Shown here piece after piece: positions 1 to 12,654 of a stretch of DNA of 64,000 nucleotides. The DNA comes from Heliocidaris erythrogramma (Eukaryota > Echinodermata > Echinoidea > Camarodonta > Echinometridae). Each line of letters opens with the position of its first letter. The first letter of the stretch is position 1. The DNA lies in NCBI GenBank assembly GCA_025617745.1, contig CM046855.1, positions 41,363,663 to 41,427,662 on the forward strand. The letters run 5' to 3'. The notes under the pieces are model-generated. The model saw only the letters and a list, made by a program, of their open reading frames with translations, was not told where the DNA came from and made no database searches. The translations under genes and the position numbers were made by a program.

Positions 1-1657
1 GTTATGGAACTCGTTGTTTCAATAGAGCATTTGATTTTAATCCTATCTTTATAGGGTGCTTCTGAAACTGTCTCCAACCAAAATCTTAAACTATGCCCAA
101 TATATATAGTCATAACATTGAATGAACATGTTTGGTGCTGTTTCAGTATCATAATGTTCATGTTTATCTAAAGCTACACACTAGACTAATATTTACAATG
201 TTTTGCTGCACCTAAACTGTATATGTTCACTTATACGAGTCAGTGCACAAATACATACGCACAGACACACACGTATAACAAAGCTACCTGTGAAAATATT
301 TTTATTCTTTCTTTAAACTTCAATAAAGAGGGCCAGGTTGCACAGCCTGCCTCTTCTTTTGTTGCTTATCAAGAACATAAACACTTGCCAGCGCCATCAC
401 ATGTATACATTGTCATTGAAAGGTGTCACGTAAAGATAACTCACAATCAATTGCTCTTGCGTACGCACAAAGCTGGTCACTCAGAACGTGTCAACATGCA
501 TTCATGCTAAATAAAGCAAATTCTATATTTTTTTCCCCCTCCCTTTTATTTCCCTTGAGGCAAAAAGATAGGCCTACCTTGCAAATCGTGTTTAGAAACT
601 GTTAATGATGTGAATTCATAATACACAAAGTCTGCTTCCCTTTAAAAATGTTTTCGGTCAATCGCTGTCCTCTTCAAACTTGCCTTTTTGAATGAGAAAT
701 GTGCAAAAGAATAGAAAGTTCACTGCTTTTTCTAATGATACCAATCATCATTAAAGATAACTTTATGCCTATTATGAAAGTGAGTTAACTTCTAATCCTT
801 TACATTCTGCTTCTCATTAATTTCCTATTATTTCATATCAAACAAGAAAATATCATTACAAATTGTGTTTCTAGAAGATGATTATGGTACCATAAATGTT
901 TCTCAGTCTTTCTCTATCTAGTACTTTCTTTTCTATAATCGATTCCTTATTCAGATGCAAAAAGCATCATTATATAATGACGTGTTTACAGTAACTTGTA
1001 GTTATTTGTTATTGGCGTTCCCAACACAAGCTTTAATTTCTTTGGGATCTTCACCTCCTTCTGTTTTCTGAATCATTTACATTTACATGACACCAGCACA
1101 GCAAGAGTTGATAAAAACACTATTCATGTTTGGCAGTAGGTATTGAGATGCTTACAGAGATACTCAGCTTGATCAATACCACTATATAAATGGGGAATAA
1201 TTCATAAAGTGTCCTATCGATTGCTTCAGATAAAAGGTGGAATCTAGCGAACAAATTCAGCCGGCGAACATTGAATTCAAATGTGCTAATAAACCTGTGT
1301 TTATCTAGGTTTTGATGGGTGAAGCAGCTGCATCAAATTTTATCCCAGAGATAGTCCCTACAGGTTGAGCATTGATTAACATGTGTCTTTCGAGATCAGT
1401 GACTTGATTAAATGGCGGCAGTTCAGATATATTCAAAAGGTTATTTTGATTTAAATTTGAATTGTGAAAGTGAAATATAAAGCCATTTTGCATTAACATT
1501 TGATTATATGATCTGTAGTAGGAGCAAAATTTAGAGGCCTTGATTTCTTATTAAAAAAACTTGTGTAATTGTGAAGTCTCTACTAATTACAAATTGTTTT
1601 AAATCTAATTCGAATTAATGTTAAACTAATGTTTTGGGAAAAAATGCTATTGGTACC
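1..1657. other. AT-rich presumed intron, no gene seen
   Basis: AT-rich DNA with short stop-bounded frames only. I see no coding-like codon pattern, no RNA gene and no clear inverted-repeat element. A short CA-rich stretch lies near 240-275. By context this is intron of the sodium/calcium exchanger gene whose exon lies at 28.3 kb, but nothing in this stretch proves that. Confidence 0.5.
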
Positions 1658-1960
1658 TTAAAGGGATACTCAGCCACAGATTGTGGACGTTTTTATGCCG
1701 TGAGAGGGCACCGTGATCGTTACCTGATCATGACGTTGCCCCGCGGAGCACAAACTTCGGACAGACTGGTCGCCGCACAACATGCATGCTCCGCATGAGC
1801 TTGAGCTCTTGTACGAGATTTGGTCGGCTTCGTGCAGTCCGAAATGTAATCCCAGCAGTCCGATGGATGCGTTCAACACACAAACTTTGTGGAAGAGTGA
1901 ACGAGGCTTATGCAATCCTGACTTTCCCTATGGCCGCCTGCTGGCGATTCCATTTAATGT
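1658..1960. other. GC-richer island, possible TTAA-element fragment
   Basis: About 300 bp with clearly higher GC and CpG content than its surroundings, starting at TTAAAGGGATACTCAG. The TTAAAGGG start resembles the ends of TTAA-duplicating (Kolobok/T2 or piggyBac type) miniature transposons, but I cannot find a matching inverted right end. Short frames exist on both strands and look accidental. It is probably a repeat fragment. Confidence 0.3.
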
Positions 1961-1991
1961 TTAATTTTATGATACCGAGGAGGAAACAATA

Positions 1992-2697
1992 ATTGTAATT
2001 TACATTATTTTTTCCTGACTAAAAAAAAATTACAAAAACATGTATATTGGCAAAATATGTTATACATGGAGGAAAATTTTCATCTTCAGTGGAATAAAAA
2101 AGTTCAATATACTGAAAATGATGTCGCACAAAATATACATAGAGAAGAACTCAAAATATTTAGCTTAACTAGGTTTATCATATCAACTATCGTATTGTTA
2201 GTATGATACATTATGTAGTTGAATGGATGGTTATTGATGTTTCTTACATGCTAACATCAATCTGCCTTTGTGTATGAAAGCAGGGCATTGATTTATTCAC
2301 AAAGAGCAGAAATCATTTTCCAAGTGAAAAGGGAGATGTGAAATAAGGACGTATGTGAGAATTGATTCCCAGACTGGGCAATCACTAAGCAATAATTGGT
2401 TGACGTCACAAGACCATTTTTGTCCCCTATCCTTCGGTTGCAGGTCAGCCTTGGAAATGCCCATGTGAATATGGGTGGTGCACTAGTGTTAGCACAGCAG
2501 GCCGCTAATTACACTGGCACACAGGCTGAATAAATTGCCCTCTACATTCATTTATATTAGTCTATGGAGCTTTGAGTTCCAGTGTAGGTTCTTCAGAGAT
2601 GGTTGTATGATGGTTGTGCTCCTACACAATTGGTCTGCAGTCAGTATCCTTCACTAACTGAATTCTAAACTTCAACCCTGGACCAAACACTACACCT
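1992..2697. other. Intronic DNA, nothing specific
   Basis: AT-rich sequence without convincing open frames or repeats. The composition shifts slightly towards GC from about 2400, just before the hairpin element at 2698, but I see no structure there. Confidence 0.45.
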
Positions 2698-2810
2698 GGG
2701 AGCGTTTCATCAAGCGTTTTGTCAGTGATTTTTACCGACAACTGTTATACTGTTATAAGAGCAAATTTGTCAGTAAAAATCACTGACAAAACGCTTGATG
2801 AAACACTCCC
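2698..2810. mobile_element. Short hairpin MITE (113 bp)
   Basis: Two inverted arms of about 44 bp flank a loop of about 25 bp. The left arm starts GGGAGCGTTTCATCAAGCG. The right arm is its complement, starting GGGAGTGTTTCATCAAGCG when read on the minus strand. Both arms continue through TTTTGTCAGTGATTTTTAC. Near-perfect arms and small size fit a miniature inverted-repeat transposon. No clear target duplication is visible and I cannot assign a superfamily. Confidence 0.8.
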
Positions 2811-2817
2811 CTAATCT

Positions 2818-2863
2818 GAACCCTAACCCTAATCTAAAATCCAATCACAACCCTAACCCTAAC
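2818..2863 (-). repeat. Interstitial telomere-like (CCCTAA) repeats
   Basis: Two short blocks of CCCTAA units (2818-2835 and 2849-2863), separated by a degenerate stretch, lie just after the hairpin element. They equal TTAGGG on the minus strand. The repeats are few and degenerate, so this is a short interstitial tract, not a telomere. Confidence 0.6.
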
Positions 2864-3715
2864 ATTATATCTTAGATGAAATTAAGCCTAGAGCAATTGT
2901 CACCAGAGCAAATGTTGCACCACCTCAGAGACATGAACCTCTGTCCAGTTTCTGTGTTCACTCCTATCCAATCAGTGCCATTAAGGGAAAGAAATAGTGA
3001 GGGGTGCGTCATCCTCCCACAAGAATCGGAGGTACTTAACTTGTCTGAATTCAGTGTATCATCATAAAAGGAAGTTAATGTCTCAATTACCTATAAGCTT
3101 TTCCAAATTTAACTTGTTTGTTTTTATTAATGAATATTACGGATTGATTTGTATTTTCCAGCATGAAAGCTGTTTTTCCTTCCAGTATTAAGTACTGATG
3201 GCAGTGTTTGTTTAAATTTTTCTGCAATATATTATTATGTATTGTTTCATGCATTTTTTTAGTTGTGTCAAATGTAAAAATTAAAACTAAACAAGTCAGG
3301 GTGTCATATGACTAAGGCCACCCCATACTTAATGGCTTCACTATGACTAAACTATAGAAGAAATTGCAATGATAAGATATGAAGATTGAAATATATAGAT
3401 GCTTTAAGGTCATAAATAGTCATATATGAAGACTTATATTGAAATTGTAGGATGCTGTTAGCGATATAGTTGAAGAAAATTATGGATTGATCTGCTATGA
3501 TTCGTAGTGATATCATATTAGACTAGGCATGACTTGTATCCAATTTGGCTTTTTGTCCACCTGGAGCTTTAAGTACCATCCAGTTGCCATAGTAATATTC
3601 ATGTGACTTTTTAGGACTTCAGTGAGATAGCATTTATATCTATGAATTTCATATAAATACATATTTCTGTCAAAATCTATTCATAGTTGAATTGTAAGGT
3701 GTGTAATGGCTTTAT
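2864..3715. other. Intronic DNA, nothing specific
   Basis: AT-rich sequence with no credible coding or repeat structure between the telomere-like tract and the minus-strand SINE. Confidence 0.4.
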
Positions 3716-3931
3716 AAAAATAATAATTATTATAAACCGTTCTTGTATAGCACATATCACATTATGATTTAACGTCCCTATGCGCTCCCAAAGGGTTGGA
3801 TATTTTTACCCTAGCTTTACATGTAGCTCCGGCAGCCGTGATCAGTGCACAGTGCATTTCAAGGAATAAATCCTGTCATGTACCCATTTAACACCTGGGT
3901 GGAGAGTGGCAAATGTGGATTAATGTCTTTA
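3716..3931 (-). mobile_element. SINE, 5'-truncated, minus strand
   Basis: Reverse-complement match to the 3' two thirds of the full SINE at 18508. Shared landmarks in order on the minus strand are a segment containing CACATTTGCCACTCTCCACC, GGTTGGATA-type and CCGGAGCTA blocks, the GCGCATAG block, and the terminal CTATACAAGAACGG followed by an ATT-rich tail. The copy stops inside the central domain, so the tRNA-like head is missing, as expected for 5'-truncated retroposition. Confidence 0.8.
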
Positions 3932-6900
3932 ACACTACCCATATGAATGTACCATTCTACAATCCTACAGGAAAGTGACTTTCAGTGTATAATTATTGTT
4001 GCCATTATAGCTGTACACAAGTGAGACAGAAATGTATAGATTTTTTATATTCCACCCTACTTCATGCATTATGAATGCAATTGGAAAAACGACCTAGATA
4101 GTTTCTTTAGTTAATCCTGTCAAGTTTGATTCTTTTCAGTCTAAACCTATATATTTCCTTTGAGAAATATTCTTAATGGATGAAATAAACTATAATAGAA
4201 CAAAATCAAGCTTGCTAATTTCTATACCAAATAGCAATTTTTCTATATTAAAAGTGTCTAACTCGATAGAACCCTGCAAACAAAACCAAGCCAATAACTG
4301 ATTCGTCGGAGCTCTAATTATCAACGTTGCAGCAAGCATCCCACTGCAGAAAATAAATGGCATTGGAGATTATGCAAATGTATTCTGTAATGTGAAAGCC
4401 CTAAATTACATGAGCAGGTTGATAAATGTAAATTGCCCGGGAGAAGAGCATTGATTTTGCCTTTTCGTTTGGTTGTCACTATTGATTCTCCCTGTTGAGT
4501 AGAGAGGACAGGTTTCCCAGCCCGAGCTGTGTATACGAGTCTCACCACCGACAAATATTGAATTAATCACTTGCGCCCAGAAATAATGCGATCTGTCCTT
4601 CTGACGTAGCACAGTGAGCCTGCTAATAGGATGAGGATTTTGGGAAATGCGTTTGTTAATTGCATAAGTCCACCAAAATATATGCAGGGATCTACGGGGA
4701 GGGAGAGACAGGGTGGATATGGTATCGGCTGGTTGAAAACATGTCTTTCCATTTGTATGGCTGTGGTATTGATTATTTTCTGAATCATCAAACTGATAGT
4801 TAAACCCACACATGTACATTTACTTTAGGTTTTCATTCACTGAGGGAATATATTGTCCAAAGTAAATGGGAATGCTCTAATTGGCACATCCCATTTTGTC
4901 TTTATGCTGCAAAGATACCTTTTTATGATTTATCATAAGTTAATATTGAATGAATTACTTGCGTCAGAAAATTTTCCATAGTTAACCTATTTTCGTAGTG
5001 TTTATTTTTGTTGTTGATCCCAATATAAATCTATGTCTGCAAGACAAATTCGCACAAATGTACCATGTAATTTAAAATCTAAAGTAAAATACATAGTGGG
5101 AAAAAATGAGAAAATTACGACAAAACACCTAGAGCCCACCTTTCAATTAATGTGAATAAATACCGGTACATAAACCCAGTCTGTTAGAGATTGTCCATAT
5201 TTTGATCCCCCTTCAAGGTACCCCTCTCTCTCCAGTCTGCTGGATGTACTTTCATTAGGCAGGGCTTGCGTGGCATTCCACGTTTGAAATACTATGAAGG
5301 CCAGTTAGCTCGATGAGCCTCATTGCCTCTGTCATGAACATGGAGATGGATGTCTGTTGGGGGCCAACATGGAGTCACTCAGGCTCATCATTCCCAGCCT
5401 ACCATAGTGGTAGCTGTCTCTCCGTTCTTTTTATTTCAATCAGAGATCGTAACAGCATAATGCTAGTTGATTTTAACTGGTGGATATGATTTGATTTTGA
5501 CCTAACAGTGGCATTTTCCTTAGATTCCATCCAAAATTATCTCTGGCTCAGTATTGAATGGGTTAAATTCTGGAGAAGTAGAGGAAAAAAATGTATCAAA
5601 TTTGTTACCTGTAATAGAATTTTATTTGTTTCATGATACTATCATAAACAAGTTCAAATGTATTCAATTGAATCATAAATTACTATTAATTATTCAAGTT
5701 TTTATTGTATGTTCAACAGAACCGAATCTACTACTTTAAAGAATATTACCAATTTTTATCCCATTATGTTCACTAACCAGATGGTTTTAGAATTCATCTT
5801 AGAGGAAAAAGGAGATTAAGAAGTCATTAGCTTAGAACATACTCACCTTCCTTCCCGATTTGTCTTTCTATAATGCATTCAGCACCGCTACTATTTTATT
5901 TAATAAATCAATGGCTTGAGTCATCAGACGATGTATTAATTTTCTGCCCAACACATCTTCTGTAGATCTTTGTGTGTTTAATCTCCATTCTCCATATTTG
6001 TTCAGAAAACAAGGGATTCTGTCTTCACAAGATCTAATATTGACATTTTGTCAGTTATGCAAGCAGAATTTACAAAATGCTTGATATAAATAATGGGGAG
6101 AGAAACCATGATAAGTATGACGGTTTGGTGTCAAATTTATTCTTAGTGAATGTCCCTGTCATATTGCCATACCTTCCTTGATACAAATGATTAAAATATG
6201 TATATTTTTTCAGAATCAATGACAGTTACACTAATCTATTTGTGAAAATAGCGTCTATCTTCTGTCTATATTTGGGTCATTTGACTATGTTGCCAACAAT
6301 ATTACTGCATAATTGCTTACGTCATATTTCCTGTTGCATTATCTAACCAGACTTTTCAACAAAAATTTTTCTCTAAAAACTGATTCTCTTGATAACTCTA
6401 GCCATAAGAGTAAACCCCCCAAAATCACTGTTTCTCTCAGGCTCTTGCTTTCTTCGTCCTTCTGTCTGGGACATAAACCCCAGTTGATTCCAACAACAAT
6501 AGAATTTGCGAGAGAGGATGATTATTTTGTTGTCGACCTGAAAAATTGTCATTGTTCCTCCTTCACATAGATAGTGGAGTAAGAGACGATGCCCATCTTT
6601 TTCTCAGAGAGTGTAGATGTAATTATGATTCTCACCTCCTACTTGCTTCAGGGGGTTTACATTCAGCCAGTTTGAATACGTGGAATGAAGAAAGAAAGAA
6701 AATCTGCTGGCCCATGCCAAATCAAACTTGTGTTTCTCGTTGCAGAGTATCGGTGCTGTTCAAACAATTACCCAGCAAGAGAGTTCAAAAGAAGATCTGA
6801 ATGAAATATATTATGTTGATGAAATAAGTGCTATTTCTTTCTCGATATGCATTTGCTTTGAAGGGGAGCTGAATGCAAATGGTTTACACTGGTCATTTGT

Positions 6901-9478
6901 TGACAGCTCAAAATCATTATCAATACACATAACATTGTTATCTCAAGCAATATTGCATAATGACAATAAGCAATATAACTTGCAAATTATTTCTGAAAAT
7001 GTCCATAATTCTCTCAATTCCTTAAGCTGAGTCATTACTTTGATGAATGCGCAATTCCAATGTGAATATTTTCATCTAGATGATAATAATGATAATCTAT
7101 ATTGCAGGGCACATCTTATTTGCCTCTTGGCACTTTTAAAGTGGAAATAATTGTTTTTTAATTTTTTATTTTATGTTAAACATTAAGTACCCAGAATTAT
7201 CTTTCTTGACTCACATGTATATAGTCAGTATTGCAAATATCAGAACAAAACTTTCCAATGTCTTTGCTTACAAGCTAACTGTGAGTCTTGTTATGCTTTC
7301 TTTCAAAAGTCCTTTGAAATGTCCTCAAAATACGCAATCACCTGTATTCTTGTTTTAGTGTATTTAATGTACATAACCTATTGAAAGAATGTGGCATGTA
7401 CAAATCTATGAATACTTTTTAGGAGAATATGATAATTTCTTTTTCAGAAATCAAAATTTTAAGTTAACAGAAGTAGATATCTCTTTATTTTTGTTGCATT
7501 GATGTGTCCACATCTACCCGAGATAGCACTCCATTTTGTTAAAGTTCCTCTCAAATACTTTCATGCTATCTGACAATTATAAGTGACATTATTTCAAAGG
7601 ATTACTTTGATCCCTTCCTTGAATGTTATTTGTGTATGAGATATATTTTAAAATTGTTCCTTGGAGGTTAATATTTATTCAAAATATGCGCGTTCACATT
7701 TCTCTTGTGTTTGATGTTTTGCTTTTGTTAGATACGTAAGTATGAAAAAGCAGTTAGCAATCTAGATATTTTATTTTTACTGATTATGTGGAGGGGATGA
7801 TTGTCAAAGATATGATTTATTTAAGTTTTGATTACTAAAACATATTCAATATTCTAAAAATATTGTAGTAATAGAAATTATTAATCTTATTATTCATTGA
7901 ATAAAATATACCAAATATATCTGCATGTACTGTTCACTTTACATGTTAATTCTACATGCCTTGTTTGATTAATTGGAATGCACATAAGCTTGTTTAAAGT
8001 GAATTTGTTTAGGGTTTTTGATAAGATGACTGCTGATTTTGAGATTTGCTAGATTTCCATGTTTAAAGAAGAAATATATGCTGTACTCCCAGTTTATAAA
8101 GTGATTTACTTTGGAAATTAATGAAGAACAAGTCATGTAATTTTTTTTTACAGTAATAACCCCGGACATGCAGTAAATTGTATACAGTGGGAGGCAAAGC
8201 AAAGCAATTCTTGTTTTCAACATTCTATCAGAAGATTGGCTAACATAATCAAATACTCTATTTTTAAAACTTGAGAAGCTAGGTAGTATAATGTTCGAAT
8301 TGGACTGAAGCTCTCTGTAATTATAGATGTAAGTCTGCTCGAGCAGAAAGGCTCACATTTGGAAACTGTGCTCTCCTTTGTTTTGCTGGTATAAAGCAGC
8401 TCAATTTATTGCAGAGCGGACCTTGGTTAGTCCGTGCTTGGTAGATCATTGTTCGGATACGCTTTCCCATTGCCATGGTGATTCTTTACGTAGAATCGCC
8501 TGAGTAGCGAAGGTTCCCGCCATTTCTCTATCACCTGCACGCTCCTTGTATGGCTTTGACTTACATTGTAGCATGCAGTTGACTCTCTGTGTATGCGTGT
8601 GTATGTGTGTGTTTGGCCACTTTGTGCAATTGAATAATGTATTGTGGCTTGCAAGTTCAATTAATGTCCTGCATTAATTGCAAAAGAAATGTAACCATTC
8701 AAGTGTAAATGGATTACTGCCTTTTTATTGAGTGATTGCCTGAAAATGGATGCAAATTATTGTGCAAGTTCTATTTATGTTCTTTCTCACTTTGTCATAT
8801 ATGTGCATGTACAATCAAAGTGGATTGATTTGCTAGCACACACATATATATGCTCTAACAAAAATTAAATACTATTAATGCTTTAGTTTGCTACAGCTTT
8901 TTCAGTCAGTATGGAAAATAGATTTGATAGATTTGATAGAAATGATTTGATAGTATTGGGTTTTGCAAGTTTACGTCATCATGTTGTGACCTACCAGTAA
9001 CCAAATGAAGCCAGTAGAACTAGTATACATAACAGTCTATTCTTTCTCATTCATTTCAACGCAAAGTACACAAATACATATAGCAGCACCAAAGACATAA
9101 CAAAATGAGGGGAAATGTTTATTTAAATTCAAGGTTTAGTTAGCACTGTCATTCGTTTATTACTGCAGTGTAGTAAATATACCGGAATAATATATACATT
9201 GTTCATTTTGGAATATAATACAAGAAGTATACCAGGGCTACATATTAAAAAAATAATAATTTCATGTAAACTAAACATTTAGATAAAATGTATTGCAAAG
9301 TAAAAAAAAAACAGAAAAGAAGATATAGGGATCTGTTGAAAAAAATATAGTCTTGTATAATTTTGGAATAATAGGTAATGTTCCATTTAAACCACTTATA
9401 GCATACAGATAAACGTTTATGAGCAGAAATATGACATGAATGAGAAATAAACAAGAAAATGGCAGAAATAGATAGACT
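3932..9478. other. Long AT-rich presumed intron, no gene seen
   Basis: About 5.5 kb of AT-rich DNA. Open frames are short and lack family resemblance. The longest, on the minus strand around 4406-4819, has no recognisable domain. I see no mobile element boundaries or RNA genes here, only short homopolymer and CA/GT runs (for example near 8590-8615). Confidence 0.45.
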
Positions 9479-9780
9479 GAGAGAGAGAGAGAGAGAGAGA
9501 GAGAAAGGGAGGGAGAGAGAGAGAGAGGGATATGGGAGAGAGAAATTGGAGGTGGGAGATAAGGTGAGGAGAGAGAGAGAAAGAGGGAGAGGGGCAGATG
9601 GCAGAGAGAGGGAGGATATGGAAGATGGGAGAGAGGGAGGGGAAGATATGAGAGAAAGACAGCGATAGAGAGAGGGGGAGATGGTAGAGAGAGAGGGGGG
9701 CATGGCAGATGGCAGATGGCAGATGGGAGAGAGGGAGGGGAAAATATGAGAGAAAGACAGATGGATAGAGAGAGGTGGGA
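9479..9780. repeat. Purine-rich (GA)n tract, ~300 bp
   Basis: Almost pure purine + strand made of GAGA runs mixed with GGGAGA and GGCAGAT units, including repeated GGCAGAT near 9704-9725. The long open frames crossing it on both strands (Ser/Leu-rich or Arg/Glu-rich) are by-products of the repeat. Such strand-asymmetric purine tracts can form triplex DNA. Confidence 0.9.
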
Positions 9781-10996
9781 AGAGGCACCAACAAGAATGA
9801 GCTATGTGGAAGAGATAATAATTATACAAGTACCTGCGCGGTCATTTTTTAAAGAGCTGGGCAATCACAAAAATCCTTCAATGCTGTCGTGGACATTTCT
9901 GTCAGGCGTATGATTGGATGTCTTGTGATGTGTATGACGGAAGCGATGTAAGAACGTGTAAATCTAGGGAGGCTGAAAATTTGTTTCTCCAACTGAGACA
10001 TGCTTTCAGAGCACCATCCTAGATTGGCCATGCATGTTTAAAACATTGTTTCATCGACATGAATGAATTGCTAGTCAGATTTTGTTCCTAATTAGAAAAG
10101 CACACTCTGACTACCAATGGTTTGTTCAGTGTGTCTTGTAGAAAACAACATATACGTCTTTTCTCTTTTTATATATCTTTTTTGGCTGGTTGTATTCTTT
10201 TTAGCTGTTATTCTGTATTTTAGAAACTGTTGATGAAATTTTCAGTTGAGTGGCACAAAGGTCAAGGGAAACAGTATTAAGTGAATGGTCAGCAGTCTGA
10301 GATTAATGACAATAAAATAAAAATATTGTTCTGATTATGCTGAATAGAGAATGAAAAGAGAGTTCATCTCGAGATTTTATAAACTGAAATGTAGCATGTT
10401 GTTATCACTTTATCCATTATGGCATTACAAACTTTAGAACATTACATGCATGTAGCGTACAGAGGATATAATTTGCATGCATTTGTATTCTGTGTCTTTA
10501 TTCTGCATTCATTTTTGTATATATAGCTCTTGAAGATTCACTTTGCCTCCACTATCTCAGGCTGCATGTGGTAGTCAAGTCATGTCATGTCTCTCAAAGA
10601 AGATTGGGAAAAAGGGCAGTTGAGAAGCATATCTCAAAGTTCACCAATCAACTCATCCAATTTTTGGATGCTATTTTCATTCCCCTTATGCTCCCATCAG
10701 ACTCCCAGATCTTTCTGCTAATAAACAAAATCGTTGAAAGCATCCAACTGGAATACATGCCATTTTGAATGTCTCCACTTTGCAATTGCTTTCACTCAAA
10801 ATACATGCTTTGTATCCAATTTTGTATGATCAATGCCAGAAGATACTAGATTTTCTGTGAGATGGGACAGAAGAAAAATAAATTGCTAACGAAAGTTGGA
10901 AGTGTGGAATAGTGGGCTGAAAATATATGTTGATCTTTGTTGTTTGGATGAAGATGAATCTACAAAATGATGGTAAAGGATTGAGGTTACTGCTCT
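9781..10996. other. Intronic DNA, nothing specific
   Basis: AT-rich, no credible gene. I see no repeat boundaries other than the adjacent purine tract and the 20-bp minisatellite that follows. Confidence 0.4.
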
Positions 10997-11168
10997 CCAT
11001 TCTTCTTCACTTTTCCTTATTTTTCTTTACTTTTCCTTATTCTTCTTCCCTTTCCCATATTCTTCTTCCCTTTCCCATATTCTTCTTCCCTTTCCCATAT
11101 TCTTCTTCCCTTTCCCCTATTCTTCTTCCCTTTCTCCTATTCTTCTTCCCTTTCCCCTATTCTCCATC
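10997..11168. repeat. 20-bp pyrimidine minisatellite
   Basis: About eight tandem copies of a 20-bp unit CTTCTTCCCTTTCCCATATT, with variants CCTATT and TTTATT near the edges. The open frame across it (Ser-Leu-Pro-Phe repeats) reflects the repeat and not a gene. The + strand is pyrimidine-rich, opposite to the 9.5-kb tract. Confidence 0.9.
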
Positions 11169-11625
11169 ACTTCCCCATTTTCTTTACTTGTTGGCAAGTG
11201 AAAGACAGAAAAATAATAAGCTAACCATCCTGCTTTATATAGGCTTACCATTCAAATTTAGTTTACTTAAGTTTGATGGCACGCCCATTTTTTCTGTTCT
11301 GTACCCTAAATCTAATTACTGGAATAGACTAAATGATTAACACAGTTGCAAGACTTAAGAAATCATATCGAGGGCAATTTCATTAACCTATTGGATTGCC
11401 TATGGAATGTTCGTATTATGTTCATTATAATATTGGCACATTTTGAAAGGTGATGGACAAGGCTATTAAAACTGCCTTAGGTTGATTTTCTGAAAGTCTC
11501 TGCGATCATGTTGAATATGAATATATAAAAAAGTATTCATTTACATGCAAATAGAAGCATGTCATGTAAAAGGGAGGTTAAATTTTACTGTGTCTGTTTG
11601 CAATATATATTATTTTTGTATCATT

Positions 11626-11721
11626 CTGCTTGGTGAGAGCCAGAAGGATGTTAAAACATGTTCCAGAAGATTTGATGAGGAATATGAATTACATGTAGCA
11701 CCTTTCTGACTGTCAGTAGAT
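11626..11721. repeat. Palindromic ~75-bp repeat, copy 1
   Basis: Left arm GAGAGCCAGAAGGATGTTAA and, about 45 bp later, a degenerate right arm CACCTTTCTGACTGTCAG. It matches the arm pair seen in ten other places in the window (13578, 19389, 29836, 30474, 33010, 33174, 39852, 40340, 44796, 47585). Here the spacer is longer than in the best copies. Confidence 0.6.
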
Positions 11722-11879
11722 AGTTTTGTTATTGTTACTTTCTTATGTTGCAGACGATGAGAAGGATGGTACCATATTAGGAACAAGATTTAGAGTAAAT
11801 GTTAGTGTTGTGGACCATTCAGTCTTCTCTTGATTTTGCGTGCATGGAGGATGCATGGTACTGTAATTGCCCAGAAAGC

Positions 11880-12400
11880 AAGCTACTGTATGGCATGCTG
11901 CAGTGCATTCTAATGTTGTGATGCACTGCTATACTGCAGGGGCCTTGCTGTAGGTTATAGACATAATGATGGCCTGGGATGGGGATCAAATCAACTCAAG
12001 AAATCCATGGTACTTACCGTGAACTGTTCTACTTGCTAATTGACCGTGAAGCCACTGCGATTAGCAACATTTAGTTTGCATGCACAAACCCTTGTTGGTC
12101 ATTATACAGGGTCTGAATCACTTGGGCCTATAGACTACACTTACTTAAGCCTTGTATTGCAGCTGTTAGTGTTTGACATGACCATTGTCTAGCTGAGTTA
12201 GTAATCCCTATGGATTTTGTTTAAGTGTCAAATCGCATCTGTGCAAGCATATTCAACAACAAAATACAAATTCCTTGCTGTGACACTCACCCACTAGTTT
12301 GTGGGCACAAACCATTGTCAGTCATAATGTGTTAGAGTGCCTGAACTGCAAGACTATGTATACTGCATGGTCTACTGCACCAGGTGCATCCCACTGTAAG
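11880..12400. repeat. Degenerate ~226-bp direct duplication
   Basis: The stretch around 12071-12150 (AGTTTGCATGCACAAACC...) recurs about 226 bp later around 12297-12365 (AGTTTGTGGGCACAAACC...), with shared TTGTTGGTCAT/TTGTCAGTCAT and ACTAT-type blocks. It is an old tandem duplication with no coding content seen. Confidence 0.45.
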
Positions 12401-12582
12401 AAAGTAAAGATTTACTGAATATTCAATTCAAAATGAAAGATTATCTACAGTGTTTATGCATGATAGGTTTGCAGTGTGAATAATATAACAGTTGATGCCA
12501 AAGGACAGAACTCAGGTGAAATGCAAAAATTTGATATCGGAGGTTAGATAAGTTGCAAGAAAAGGCACCACTTATTAAAAGT

Positions 12583-12610
12583 CTTGTTCACACGTGACAC
12601 GGTAACCACC
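12583..12610. mobile_element. Solo transposon end like the 28990-29761 element
   Basis: CTTGTTCACACGTGACACGG followed by TAACCACC closely matches the terminal inverted repeat of the element at 28990-29761. Only one end is visible; the partner end is lost or outside recognition. Confidence 0.5.
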
Positions 12611-12654
12611 GAATGCAAAAACAAATGCTGCAGCAAAATAAAATCAATCTTTAA

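Noticed and set aside
9245..9829. 194-codon minus-strand frame, Ser/Leu/Pro-rich
   Set aside because: Produced by the GA-rich repeat at 9479-9780; a second frame on the same strand is also open.
10927..11340. 137-codon + strand frame with Phe/Pro/Ser repeats
   Set aside because: Encodes the 20-bp pyrimidine minisatellite.
11680..11716. + strand FDEEYE reading similar to the FDREEYE of NCX exon B
   Set aside because: Only six residues agree, a stop follows nine codons later, and no splice sites or wider similarity exist. The stretch also lies within palindromic repeat copy 1.
11752..11831. Acceptor-like TTATGTTGCAG followed by a short open frame (DDEKDGTILGTRF...)
   Set aside because: Hits a stop after about 25 codons, no donor, no family resemblance.
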